From UBA1672 sp023140905 (GTDB taxonomy: Bacteria > Pseudomonadota > Alphaproteobacteria > Micavibrionales > Micavibrionaceae), in the NCBI GenBank assembly GCA_030636745.1, contig DAOVWH010000036.1:1-15168 (forward strand): DNA of 15,168 bases, read 5' to 3'. The notes below the pieces were generated by a model, which made no database searches, was not told where the DNA came from, and saw only the letters and a list, made by a program, of their open reading frames with translations. Of this stretch, positions 1 through 6,992 are shown one piece after another. The number at the start of each line of letters is the position of its first letter. Position 1 is the first letter of the stretch. Position numbers and translations under genes: made by a program.

Positions 1-183
1 CTACCCTTACTCTGCGTAAATAAAAAGGTGTTGCGCTTACGATTTGAGAGAAAATATTAAAAATTAAGGATATTGCATGAAAGCGTTTGTTAACTTTTTC
101 TATATTTGTTAATATGTCTGCCAACAAAGGTTAACAGCATCTATGTAACTTTTTGTTTTTATTTGTGTTTAAAGGAGATTTTT
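1..183 (+). promoter_or_regulatory. Upstream region of ctrA with three GTTAA half-sites
   Basis: No gene can be supported here; frames open at the left edge close within about 60 bases. The stretch is AT-rich and holds three GTTAA sequences on the plus strand at 89-93, 108-112 and 130-134, with start-to-start spacings of 19 and 22 bases, near two helical turns. CtrA is known to bind TTAA-containing half-sites (TTAA-N7-TTAA or TTAACCAT), and ctrA is autoregulated in Caulobacter. None of these is a full canonical site, so autoregulation is an inference. A clear Shine-Dalgarno, AAGGAG at 172-177, precedes the ATG at 184. I saw no GANTC methylation site. Confidence 0.4.
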
Positions 184-903
184 ATGCGCGTATTGCTTGT
201 TGAGGATGACTCTTCTACTGCCAAAAGCATTGAGCTTATGCTCAAATCTGAAGGATATATTATTGATATAACTGATTTGGGTGAAGATGGTCTGGATTTG
301 GGTAAGATCTATGATTACGACATTATCATACTGGATTTGATGCTACCGGATATGGATGGTTATGATGTACTGAAGTCATTCCGCGCCGCTAAAGTTGATA
401 CACCTATCCTTATTCTATCGGGATTAACTGAGCTGGATAATAAACTTAAAGGTTTAGGATTCGGAGCGGATGATTATCTAACCAAACCTTTTGATAAACG
501 TGAGCTTGTTGCCCGCATTCAAGCTATTGTTCGACGCTCCCAAGGACATTCTCAAAGCATTATTGAAACGGGCAGCATAAAAGTTAATCTGGATTCACGC
601 ACCATCGAAGCTGATGGAAAACCAGTGCATTTAACAGGAAAAGAATACGGTATATTGGAACTTTTGTCTTTGCGCAAAGGCTCTACTCTGACTAAAGAGA
701 TGTTCCTTAATCATCTTTATGGCGGGATGGATGAGCCTGAAGCAAAAATCATTGATGTGTTTATTTGTAAGCTGCGCAAGAAACTGGCTGAGGCAACAGA
801 TGGCTCGAATTATGTCGAAACAGTATGGGGCCGCGGTTATGTTTTGCGTGATCCACATACCAAATCCGATGACAAAGACAGTAAAACCGCAGCTAACGCC
901 TAG
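184..903 (+). CDS. ctrA: Cell-cycle response regulator CtrA
   Basis: An OmpR-family two-component response regulator of 239 residues, the alphaproteobacterial master regulator that binds DNA to control replication initiation, division and polar genes. The receiver domain (about 1-118) has acidic residues E7, D8 and D9, phosphoacceptor D51 in a DLMLPDMDG stretch, and K101 in TKPF. A linker leads to a winged-helix DNA-binding domain (about 127-224) with the highly conserved CtrA blocks LTGKEY, LSLRKG, TLTKEMFLNHLYGGMDEPE and WGRGYVLRDP. The ATG at 184 is chosen because AAGGAG lies 6 bases upstream and the protein then begins MRVLLVEDD as in other CtrA proteins; an in-frame start at 106 would add 26 unrelated residues. 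The tail after residue 224 is polar and ends in TAANA, resembling but not matching the Ala-Ala end of Caulobacter CtrA, which is a ClpXP signal there. Confidence 0.97.
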   Translation: MRVLLVEDDSSTAKSIELMLKSEGYIIDITDLGEDGLDLGKIYDYDIIILDLMLPDMDGYDVLKSFRAAKVDTPILILSGLTELDNKLKGLGFGADDYLTKPFDKRELVARIQAIVRRSQGHSQSIIETGSIKVNLDSRTIEADGKPVHLTGKEYGILELLSLRKGSTLTKEMFLNHLYGGMDEPEAKIIDVFICKLRKKLAEATDGSNYVETVWGRGYVLRDPHTKSDDKDSKTAANA

Positions 904-941
904 GGTCAGGACCTAATTTTTAATAAAAACTTTTGATTTAA

Positions 942-1958
942 ATGTATATTCTTAACCTCTTGCTACGCAGCATAGCATGCGTTTTTTCTTTATGCGTTGC
1001 ATTAGTGTATGGCATATCCCTTTTTGGCCATGTGCATTGGTTTTGTGCACTTTTATCAGTGTTCACATTTTACTACACAATTGGGAGTTTGTTTTCTTTA
1101 GCTGCTATACTTATCTTTTGCCGCGGCAGATTACGCCTTGTTTTTACTGCATTAATGATCGTTATTGCAGTTTGTTCCTTTGCTCAAACACGTTATTTAA
1201 TGGCTGATCCGTTTGCTTTTGGCCGTCCTCCTATCACTGATAATCTACACGGGAAGACCTTTAAAGTCGCACAATATAATAAGCTCCATAGCAACCAGAA
1301 TCATGATCGAATTTTGAAATGGGTTGAAGAAGACGATATAGATTTATTAATTTTACAAGAGGTTATTCGCCCTGAACTTTTACCATTGAAACGTAAATTG
1401 AGCACTATCATGCCTTACGCTGAGCCTATTGGCAAAATGCGTCCTGACGCTTATATGGTTTTGAGCCGATATAAGATCGAAAATTACGAAACTAAATTAG
1501 TTTGTGTAAAATATTGTACATTTACCAGAGCAATACGCTTTGACGTCGTGATCCCTGAGAATGAAGATCAGCTGGAACACCGCGTACGTGTTTATACTGT
1601 GCATACACAAAATCCGCTCAATGATACGCTCTACCGCGCTAATTATGAAGAATTGGAAGAAACAGCACTATGGATTGCCTCTGACAAAGACACTGAGCGT
1701 ATCTTGTTTATGGGAGACTGGAATACAACAATCTATTCTCCAGCTTTTAAAAATGTCCTGAAAATAGCCAGACTGAACCATCAGAGTTACGACATTGTGC
1801 CGGAAAACACTTGGCCAGCTTACATTCCTATTAAAGCATTACGGCTTTCAATTGATCATATTTTATATAAGGGACAGCTTAATTTACTTAATAAATATGT
1901 AGGAAAAGCTCTTGGCTCAGATCACCATTCCATTATTGCTAATTTTGCGATAGAGTAG
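942..1958 (+). CDS. Membrane-anchored endonuclease/exonuclease/phosphatase-family protein
   Basis: A 338-residue protein with three hydrophobic segments (about 4-25, 33-60 and 66-83) followed by an EEP-fold catalytic domain (about 105-338). The EEP signatures appear in order: QYN at 111-113 (the usual Asn position), LQE at 138-140 with the metal-binding Glu, H221 in TVHTQNP, GDWN at 258-261, IDHIL at 304-308, and SDHHS at 326-330 with the terminal catalytic Asp-His. The domain therefore looks active, as a phosphodiesterase or phosphatase on nucleic acid, lipid or sugar phosphate; the substrate cannot be read from sequence. The basic loop RGRLR (61-65) between segments 2 and 3 suggests by the positive-inside rule that the catalytic domain faces the periplasm. 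It starts 38 bases after ctrA with no strong Shine-Dalgarno, and pgsA starts 6 bases after its stop, so co-expression with pgsA is likely. Confidence 0.85.
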   Translation: MYILNLLLRSIACVFSLCVALVYGISLFGHVHWFCALLSVFTFYYTIGSLFSLAAILIFCRGRLRLVFTALMIVIAVCSFAQTRYLMADPFAFGRPPITDNLHGKTFKVAQYNKLHSNQNHDRILKWVEEDDIDLLILQEVIRPELLPLKRKLSTIMPYAEPIGKMRPDAYMVLSRYKIENYETKLVCVKYCTFTRAIRFDVVIPENEDQLEHRVRVYTVHTQNPLNDTLYRANYEELEETALWIASDKDTERILFMGDWNTTIYSPAFKNVLKIARLNHQSYDIVPENTWPAYIPIKALRLSIDHILYKGQLNLLNKYVGKALGSDHHSIIANFAIE

Positions 1959-1964
1959 CTTCCC

Positions 1965-2537
1965 ATGACTATATATCCTAAACATAATATTGCGAATATT
2001 TTAACCATAGCACGTATGATTATGCTGCCTGTTATGGTTGCCCTGTTTTATCTGGAAAACTCTTTAGGCGTAGTTGCCATATGGCTGTGTTTTGGCCTGT
2101 ATATTATCGCAGCTATTACAGATTATCTGGACGGCTATCTTGCGCGCAAATTGAACCAGATCAGCCCGTTTGGCACATTCCTTGATCCCATATCTGACAA
2201 GATTATGGTTGGATGTATCTTTATTATGCTGATTGCTACAGACAGAGTCGGTGCTTTTGGCGTTGTATTAATCATATTGATTTTCTCGCGCGAGTTTTTG
2301 ATTTCAGGATTGCGTGAATACATGGGACCAAAAAATATCAAGGTTCCGGTTATGAAGCTTGCAAAGTGGAAAACGACAGTGCAAATGATTGCCTGCGGGA
2401 TTTTGATTTTAAGTGGCGTTATCCCATATGCTTATGAAGGAGGAATGGTTGTTTTGATTATAGCAACGATTCTGACTCTATGGACGGGATATGTATATCT
2501 TTATTCTGGCCTCTCCAGTATGCGCGAAAACCCTTAA
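1965..2537 (+). CDS. pgsA: CDP-diacylglycerol--glycerol-3-phosphate 3-phosphatidyltransferase
   Basis: An integral membrane enzyme of 190 residues that makes phosphatidylglycerol phosphate from CDP-diacylglycerol and glycerol 3-phosphate, the committed step to phosphatidylglycerol and cardiolipin. The full CDP-alcohol phosphotransferase motif is present with exact spacing: D53, D56, G57, A60, R61, eight residues, then G70, D74 and D78. Several hydrophobic helices follow, the N-terminal NIANILTIAR resembles PgsA proteins, and the length is typical. Phosphatidylserine synthase and other family members share the motif, but the overall N-terminal pattern favours PgsA. It lies 6 bases downstream of the EEP gene with only a weak ribosome binding site, consistent with translational coupling. 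Confidence 0.93.
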   Translation: MTIYPKHNIANILTIARMIMLPVMVALFYLENSLGVVAIWLCFGLYIIAAITDYLDGYLARKLNQISPFGTFLDPISDKIMVGCIFIMLIATDRVGAFGVVLIILIFSREFLISGLREYMGPKNIKVPVMKLAKWKTTVQMIACGILILSGVIPYAYEGGMVVLIIATILTLWTGYVYLYSGLSSMRENP

Positions 2538-2546
2538 GTGAAACCA

Positions 2547-2560
2547 CTATAGATATATAG
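2547..2560. other. Short palindrome between pgsA and yejA
   Basis: CTATA, a GATA loop and TATAG form a perfect 5-bp stem in the 33-base gap before yejA. It is AT-rich with no following T tract, so it is unlikely to be a terminator. The Shine-Dalgarno-like GGA (2560-2562) of yejA touches its 3' edge. It may be chance. Confidence 0.2.
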
Positions 2561-2570
2561 GAATCAGCCT

Positions 2571-4490
2571 ATGAACAAATATTTTTTACAAAAGAATAAA
2601 CTATTTTTGCTTACCTTCTTCTTGGCTATAGTTTCTTTCAACGCCCCTACTTTAGCCGACCCTTTGGATAAAATTGAAGAATTTACAGCAATGTTGAATG
2701 ATAAGCCTGACACAGCTTATGCTATTGCTTTACATGAATCGCCTAAATATCCGAAAGATTTTAAGCATGTTGCTTTTGTTAATCCTGACGCACCTAAAGG
2801 CGGGACTCTGAGATTACATAACACTGGAACATTTGACTCACTCAATCCTTTTATAATCAAAGGAGTTCCCGCTGCGGGATTGAATTATTTGCGCAGTGGT
2901 CTTACTTACGAAAGCCTGATGCAAAATGCATGGGATGAGCCTTTTACGCTTTATGGTGTGATCGCTGAAAGTATCACTATTCCCGAAGATAAACACTGGG
3001 CACGTTTTAAACTTCGCGATGAAGCACGCTGGAGTGACGGCGAGCCTATTACTGCACATGATGTGATCTGGACGTTTCGCACGCTTGTAGAAAAAGGCCA
3101 ACCTTTCTTTAAAGCTTATTGGAATGATGTTGAAAGTGTTGAAGCCATCGATGATAAAACTGTTATTTTTAAATTTGCAGTGCGCGGCAATGCCGAACTA
3201 CCTTTAATTATTGCCGAACTCCCTATCTTACCCAAGCATTATTGGAGTGACGAAGAGCATAATTTTGAGGAAACAACGCTGGAACCTCCTGTTAGTAGCG
3301 GCCCTTATAAAATAGACAAAGTCATTGCCGGACGCTCAATTGAGTATGCGCGTGATCCTGATTGGTGGGGAAAAGACCTACCCTTCTTCAAGGGTATGAA
3401 TAATTTTGATCGGATTATTTATGATTATTATCGTGATGAAAATGTCGCTCATGAAGCTTTTTTAGCACGGGATTATGATGTAAAAATAGAGAATGTCGCT
3501 AAAATTTGGTATGAGGGCTATAGCGTGTCTTCAGAAAAATCCAAACATCTGATAAAAGAAGATATTGAGAATACACGACCGGCAGGTATGCAAGCTTTTA
3601 TCTATAATATTCGCCGCCCTGTTTTCCAGAATGATAATGTGCGCGACGCTCTGGCCTATGCTCTGGATTTTGAATGGTCGAACAAGCAATTCGCTTATGG
3701 CGATTATGTACGCACAAATAGCTATTTTGATAATTCAGACTTATCTTCGTGCTGTAACTTACCTGATGAATCAGAGCTTGAAATATTAGAACCTTTGCGC
3801 GGGAAAATTCCTGATGAGGTTTTTACGGATGTTTATAAAGCTCCGGTTACAGATGGTTCGGGCAATAACAGGTCTAATTTACAAGCTGGTATTAAATTGC
3901 TTGAAGAAGCCGGATATACACAGCTTAACGAAGATAGCGTACGTTTTAAAACTTTACCAGACGGGAGCGTGCAAACTCTGGAATTTGAGATCTTGCACTA
4001 TTCTTCTACTTTTGAAAAATGGGTATTGCCTTTTGTTAAGAATTTAAAACGTATGGGAGTTCTTGCTAATTTCCGCGTTGTTGATACAGCACAATTTCAA
4101 CGTCGTACAAATACATATGATTTTGATGTGATGATTAGCGACTTTGGACAATCAAGCTCTCCGGGTAACGAGCAGCGGGAGTTCTGGGGTTCTGATAAAG
4201 CTGATATAGAAGGATCGCGCAATTTAATCGGAATAAAAGATCCCGTCATTGATGACTTGGTTACGCAGGTTATTCATGCAAAATCACGTAAAGATCTAGT
4301 TACAAAAACACGGGCACTGGATAGAATATTACTTTGGAATCATTACGTTATTCCGATGTGGCATTATCCTGAGTGGCGTATTGCCTATTGGGATAAAATC
4401 AAACGGCCCGAAACTTTATCAGGAATGAGTCCTCTTATTGTTCAAACATGGTGGTCCGCTGAAACTGAAACTAAGGCACAAGAAAAATAG
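2571..4490 (+). CDS. yejA: ABC transporter peptide-binding protein, YejA-like
   Basis: A 639-residue family 5 extracellular solute-binding protein (SBP_bac_5), the periplasmic receptor of a YejABEF-type peptide importer. A signal peptide is clear: Lys near the N-terminus, a hydrophobic core at about 11-23, and a likely cleavage after A29 (TLA before DPLDK). The mature N-terminus has the YejA hallmark blocks YPKDFKHVAFVNPDAPKGG and GTFDSLNPFIIKG, followed by the family pattern with RDEARWSDGEPITAHDVIWTF and SSGPYKI. In E. coli this system imports microcin C; in Brucella it is linked to antimicrobial-peptide resistance; in Agrobacterium YejBEF with a YejA-like protein imports cell-wall peptides. 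Which ligand applies here is unknown. The permease and ATPase genes are about 2.5 kb downstream rather than adjacent. The start is supported by GGA about 8 bases upstream and the signal peptide. Confidence 0.93.
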   Translation: MNKYFLQKNKLFLLTFFLAIVSFNAPTLADPLDKIEEFTAMLNDKPDTAYAIALHESPKYPKDFKHVAFVNPDAPKGGTLRLHNTGTFDSLNPFIIKGVPAAGLNYLRSGLTYESLMQNAWDEPFTLYGVIAESITIPEDKHWARFKLRDEARWSDGEPITAHDVIWTFRTLVEKGQPFFKAYWNDVESVEAIDDKTVIFKFAVRGNAELPLIIAELPILPKHYWSDEEHNFEETTLEPPVSSGPYKIDKVIAGRSIEYARDPDWWGKDLPFFKGMNNFDRIIYDYYRDENVAHEAFLARDYDVKIENVAKIWYEGYSVSSEKSKHLIKEDIENTRPAGMQAFIYNIRRPVFQNDNVRDALAYALDFEWSNKQFAYGDYVRTNSYFDNSDLSSCCNLPDESELEILEPLRGKIPDEVFTDVYKAPVTDGSGNNRSNLQAGIKLLEEAGYTQLNEDSVRFKTLPDGSVQTLEFEILHYSSTFEKWVLPFVKNLKRMGVLANFRVVDTAQFQRRTNTYDFDVMISDFGQSSSPGNEQREFWGSDKADIEGSRNLIGIKDPVIDDLVTQVIHAKSRKDLVTKTRALDRILLWNHYVIPMWHYPEWRIAYWDKIKRPETLSGMSPLIVQTWWSAETETKAQEK

Positions 4491-4499
4491 AGGAACACG

Positions 4500-5321
4500 A
4501 TGACAAAATTTGCAATCGCTATTCCTGCCCGTTACGGCTCTACGCGTTTTCCCGGCAAACCTTTAGCTATGATAGCCGGAAAGACTATGATTCAGCGCGT
4601 TGTCGAAATTGCACATAAAGCAGCAGAGCCTTATGGTAATGATATTCAGATATTTGTTGCTACTGATGATAAACGCATAGCCGATCATGTAGAACAGGAT
4701 ATTGGAGCGCGTTGCATTAATACACCATCCAGTTGTAAAACCGGCTCTGACCGTGTGCTTTCTGCTATACGCCAGCTATCCGAATGGCCGGATTTTGTCT
4801 TGAATTTACAAGGCGATGCGCCTTTTACGCCACCCTCTGTTGTCCGGCAAATTCTGGAGACTTTTAAAGAAAACCCCAAAGCTGAAGTTGTTACCCCTGT
4901 TTATCGTCTCGATTGGGATTCTTTAGATGCTTTACGTGAGGCCAAGAAAGTTACACCTTATAGTGGAACCACTGCGATTTTTAACGCTGAAAATCAAGCT
5001 CTATGGTTTTCCAAAAATATTATTCCCGTAATACGTGAAGAAGAATATCTACGCACTCAAAGCCCTGTTTCTCCTGTTTATCAGCATATCGGACTTTATG
5101 GCTTTCGCCCCGATATACTGGAAAAATTCTGTTCACTGGATGAAGGTGTATACGAAAAACTCGAAGGACTGGAGCAACTGCGTATGTTGGAAAATGGCAT
5201 CCGCATTACAACTGTCGAGATCGATGTTGAGCATGGAAGCGTGCAATCAGGTATTGATAGTCCTGAAGACATAGAGCGTGCGGAAAAACATATTGCGCAA
5301 TTTGGGGAACTCGTTTTATGA
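4500..5321 (+). CDS. kdsB: 3-deoxy-manno-octulosonate cytidylyltransferase (CMP-Kdo synthetase)
   Basis: A cytoplasmic enzyme that couples CTP and Kdo to CMP-Kdo, the activated sugar for the LPS inner core. The nucleotide-binding start AIPARYGSTRFPGKPL (7-22) is diagnostic. Further motifs are VATDD (53-57), TGSDR (81-85), LQGDAPF (103-109) with metal-ligand D106, and DSPEDIERA near the C-terminus with D253. At 273 residues it is about 25 longer than many KdsB proteins, with an extended middle section around 125-175. GAGGAA 6 bases or so upstream of the ATG supports the start, 9 bases after yejA. Its last 4 bases overlap the next gene (ATGA), so the two are almost certainly translated from one message. 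Confidence 0.95.
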   Translation: MTKFAIAIPARYGSTRFPGKPLAMIAGKTMIQRVVEIAHKAAEPYGNDIQIFVATDDKRIADHVEQDIGARCINTPSSCKTGSDRVLSAIRQLSEWPDFVLNLQGDAPFTPPSVVRQILETFKENPKAEVVTPVYRLDWDSLDALREAKKVTPYSGTTAIFNAENQALWFSKNIIPVIREEEYLRTQSPVSPVYQHIGLYGFRPDILEKFCSLDEGVYEKLEGLEQLRMLENGIRITTVEIDVEHGSVQSGIDSPEDIERAEKHIAQFGELVL

Positions 5322-5971
5322 CAACACTTATCATTGCGCGTCATGGTAACACATTTAATCCCGAAGACACTCCTACCCGTATTGGCAAGCACACTGATTT
5401 ACCTTTGGTAGAAAAAGGTGAAGCTCAGGGACGAGCTTTGGGGCGTTATTTGCGCGACCATAATTTACTGCCTGATGTTGCTTATAGCTCTACACTTCAG
5501 CGTACGCGCAAAATGGCCGTGCTGGCATTGAAGGAAGCTAGCATTTCATTACCCGTCTATGCGTTGGATATATTCGATGAAATTGATTACGGCCCGGATG
5601 AGAATAAATGCGAGAAAGATGTAATCGCGCGCATTGGTAAAGAAGCTATTACTCTATGGAATGAAAAAGCGATTGTCCCTGATGGCTGGCAAGTTGATCC
5701 GCATAAAATTATTATGGACTGGCAACGCTTTGCTCATCAGATTACTAAAACAAATGATACCATAACGAATCAGATCATGGATATTGCCGAGACTGTTCTG
5801 GTTGTTACATCTAATGGTGTAGCACGTTTTGCTCCTCATATCACGGAAGATTTTGATACTTTCTTACAAAAATTTTCAATTAAGTTAAAACCCGGAGCTT
5901 TAGGCATTCTGCGCTTTTCCGATCAATCATGGCATGTTGAAGACTGGAACATAGTTCCGGTATTGAATTAA
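5318..5971 (+). CDS. Histidine phosphatase family protein with atypical second motif
   Basis: A 217-residue member of the phosphoglycerate-mutase-like histidine phosphatase superfamily. It has the RHG motif (8-10, nucleophile H9), N11, the YSSTLQRTRKMA block (57-68) with phosphate-binding Arg, and FDEIDYG with E88 as the expected proton donor. In the classic family the second catalytic His lies in an HG motif after a late beta strand; here the matching segment LVVTSNGVARF (161-171) has N166 in that position. The protein may have reduced or altered chemistry, or belong to a subfamily in which Asn is normal. No signal peptide is seen, so it is probably cytoplasmic. The start overlaps the kdsB stop by ATGA. 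The coupling suggests a role with sugar-phosphate or LPS precursor metabolism, which is inference only. Confidence 0.85.
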   Translation: MTTLIIARHGNTFNPEDTPTRIGKHTDLPLVEKGEAQGRALGRYLRDHNLLPDVAYSSTLQRTRKMAVLALKEASISLPVYALDIFDEIDYGPDENKCEKDVIARIGKEAITLWNEKAIVPDGWQVDPHKIIMDWQRFAHQITKTNDTITNQIMDIAETVLVVTSNGVARFAPHITEDFDTFLQKFSIKLKPGALGILRFSDQSWHVEDWNIVPVLN

Positions 5972-5985
5972 TTATTTGAAAATAC

Positions 5986-6067
5986 TTGCTCACCCCCTCC
6001 AAAAGCGGTACTATCTATTCTAAGACAAGGGAAAACCTTGCATATAAGGATAGTAAAGGATTGGAGG
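5986..6067 (+). promoter_or_regulatory. TPR gene leader: possible promoter or anti-Shine-Dalgarno hairpin
   Basis: Two readings compete. CCTCCAA (5996-6002) is a perfect 7-base complement of TTGGAGG (6061-6067), which contains the whole ribosome binding site of the TPR gene. Between them CAAGG (6026-6030), a GAAAA loop and CCTTG (6036-6040) form a smaller hairpin. In a transcript reading through from kdsB this could hide the ribosome binding site. Alternatively TTGCTC (5986-5991), a 17-base spacer and TACTAT (6009-6014) may be a housekeeping promoter, giving a transcript that starts after the CCTCCAA element and escapes the pairing. Confidence 0.35.
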
Positions 6068-6073
6068 AACGCA

Positions 6074-6775
6074 ATGCTGCCAGATGAAATCTACGCCGGA
6101 AGTGCCTCTACATCATCGTCGAATTTTAAGTATACGCAGCCTCTCAACAATATGCCGGTTAATGATGGTTCAATGCGTACACATCTAACTCATGATCTTA
6201 TGACATTTATGGGCAAAGATGACTATGACCCACAAAACAGTGATGATGAGATAGACATCATGATTGTAGATGGATTTTACAAGGAAGCGGAAATCCTTGC
6301 ACGCCAGCGTTTAAAAGCTAATCCTGACGATGAAAAAACACAATTCCAGAAAGCCTTTATCGACTATCTAAAAGGCGAATATAAGCGCACTATTGAGCAT
6401 GAAGATATTATTCTGGCTGTCGATCCTAGAAACGTAAATGCATTGATTAATAAAAGCTTTGCTCTGGCAAATCTTAATCGTGAAGAAGAAGCTCTGAAAC
6501 TGATTGATAAAGCTTTGTATTACGATCCTGAAAATATCACCGCACTTGGGAATAAAGCTTATATTGCCAAACTATTGTGGCGCGATCAGATGCATGAAGA
6601 TGTGCTTAAGCAGACGTATAATGCTTCGGCAAAACTCCGCCATGAGCAATTAGTACAAGACGAATCCAAATTGTTACGTGATATGAAATCCGCTTTCATG
6701 CATATTGATACGCCCTCGGCTTTTAAGGAATTTAATCGCCGTAGCGGATATGATAAATCCTGCATGATTCACTAA
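6074..6775 (+). CDS. Tetratricopeptide repeat protein
   Basis: A 233-residue protein with no signal peptide or membrane segment, so probably cytoplasmic. The N-terminal 55 residues or so are polar and Ser/Asn-rich with a cluster of acidic residues. From about residue 65 to 190 there are helical repeats of TPR type: one around the segment YKEAEILARQRLKANPDD, one around KGEYKRTIEHEDIILAVDPRN, and a clear consensus-like one ending in EEALKLIDKALYYDPENITALGNKAY. TPR domains bind partner proteins; no partner is evident. I take the ATG at 6074 because GGAGG (6063-6067) sits 6 bases upstream; an in-frame TTG at 6038 lacks such a site. It lies about 100 bases after the phosphatase and ends just before a cluster of hairpins. 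It is not a known part of the yej system. Confidence 0.75.
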   Translation: MLPDEIYAGSASTSSSNFKYTQPLNNMPVNDGSMRTHLTHDLMTFMGKDDYDPQNSDDEIDIMIVDGFYKEAEILARQRLKANPDDEKTQFQKAFIDYLKGEYKRTIEHEDIILAVDPRNVNALINKSFALANLNREEEALKLIDKALYYDPENITALGNKAYIAKLLWRDQMHEDVLKQTYNASAKLRHEQLVQDESKLLRDMKSAFMHIDTPSAFKEFNRRSGYDKSCMIH

Positions 6776-6992
6776 GATAATAACACCAATTTGCATTCAT
6801 TTGATGAATATAAATTGCAAGGTTGCGACTGCAACCTCGTTCCGATAGGAACGGAGCCTGCGTGGCGTTTGAACGTCGATACTCATTCTTTGAATGAGTA
6901 TCGGTATAATAAGCTAATTATCCCCTGAACAAATTCAGAAGACGTGACTTTGCGCATGGACTTAAGTGCCTTGCGTTATTATGATCGTAAGC
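6776..6992 (+). other. Hairpin-rich intergenic region before yejB
   Basis: No gene is supported in these 217 bases, but four hairpins follow one another. (1) CAATTT (6787-6792) pairs with AAATTG (6812-6817) and ATTCAT (6795-6800) with ATGAAT (6804-6809), loop TTG, with one 2x2 internal mismatch. (2) AGGTTGC (6820-6826) pairs with GCAACCT (6831-6837), loop GACT. (3) CGTTCC (6838-6843) pairs with GGAACG (6848-6853), loop GATA, directly abutting hairpin 2. (4) A perfect 12-bp stem at 6877-6903 (separate entry). None is followed by a long T tract. The region could be the leader of yejB, a small RNA, or an interspersed palindromic repeat element. Flanking GCA (6817-6819 region) and TGC (6859-6861) might close a multi-branch around hairpins 2 and 3, but this is weak. 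Confidence 0.6.
6877..6903. repeat. Perfect 12-bp inverted repeat with 3-base loop
   Basis: CGATACTCATTC (6877-6888) and GAATGAGTATCG (6892-6903) are exact reverse complements around TTT. Such a long perfect stem is unlikely by chance. It is followed by GTATAATAAG rather than a T-run on the plus strand, so intrinsic termination is not indicated. The CATTC-TTT-GAATG core resembles the ATTCAT-TTG-ATGAAT core of the first hairpin about 85 bases upstream, which suggests that the two are related copies or a repeated element. Confidence 0.75.

Noticed and set aside
106..183. Upstream extension of ctrA beginning at 106
   Set aside because: It lacks a ribosome binding site and family resemblance, while the ATG at 184 has AAGGAG and the conserved CtrA N-terminus.
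901..915. TAGG/CCTA hairpin after ctrA as a terminator
   Set aside because: A 4-bp stem that overlaps the ctrA stop codon and is followed by a broken T tract is too weak to call.
6905..6910. Perfect TATAAT after the 12-bp hairpin as a yejB promoter
   Set aside because: No -35-like hexamer lies 16-18 bases upstream; that space is the hairpin stem itself.
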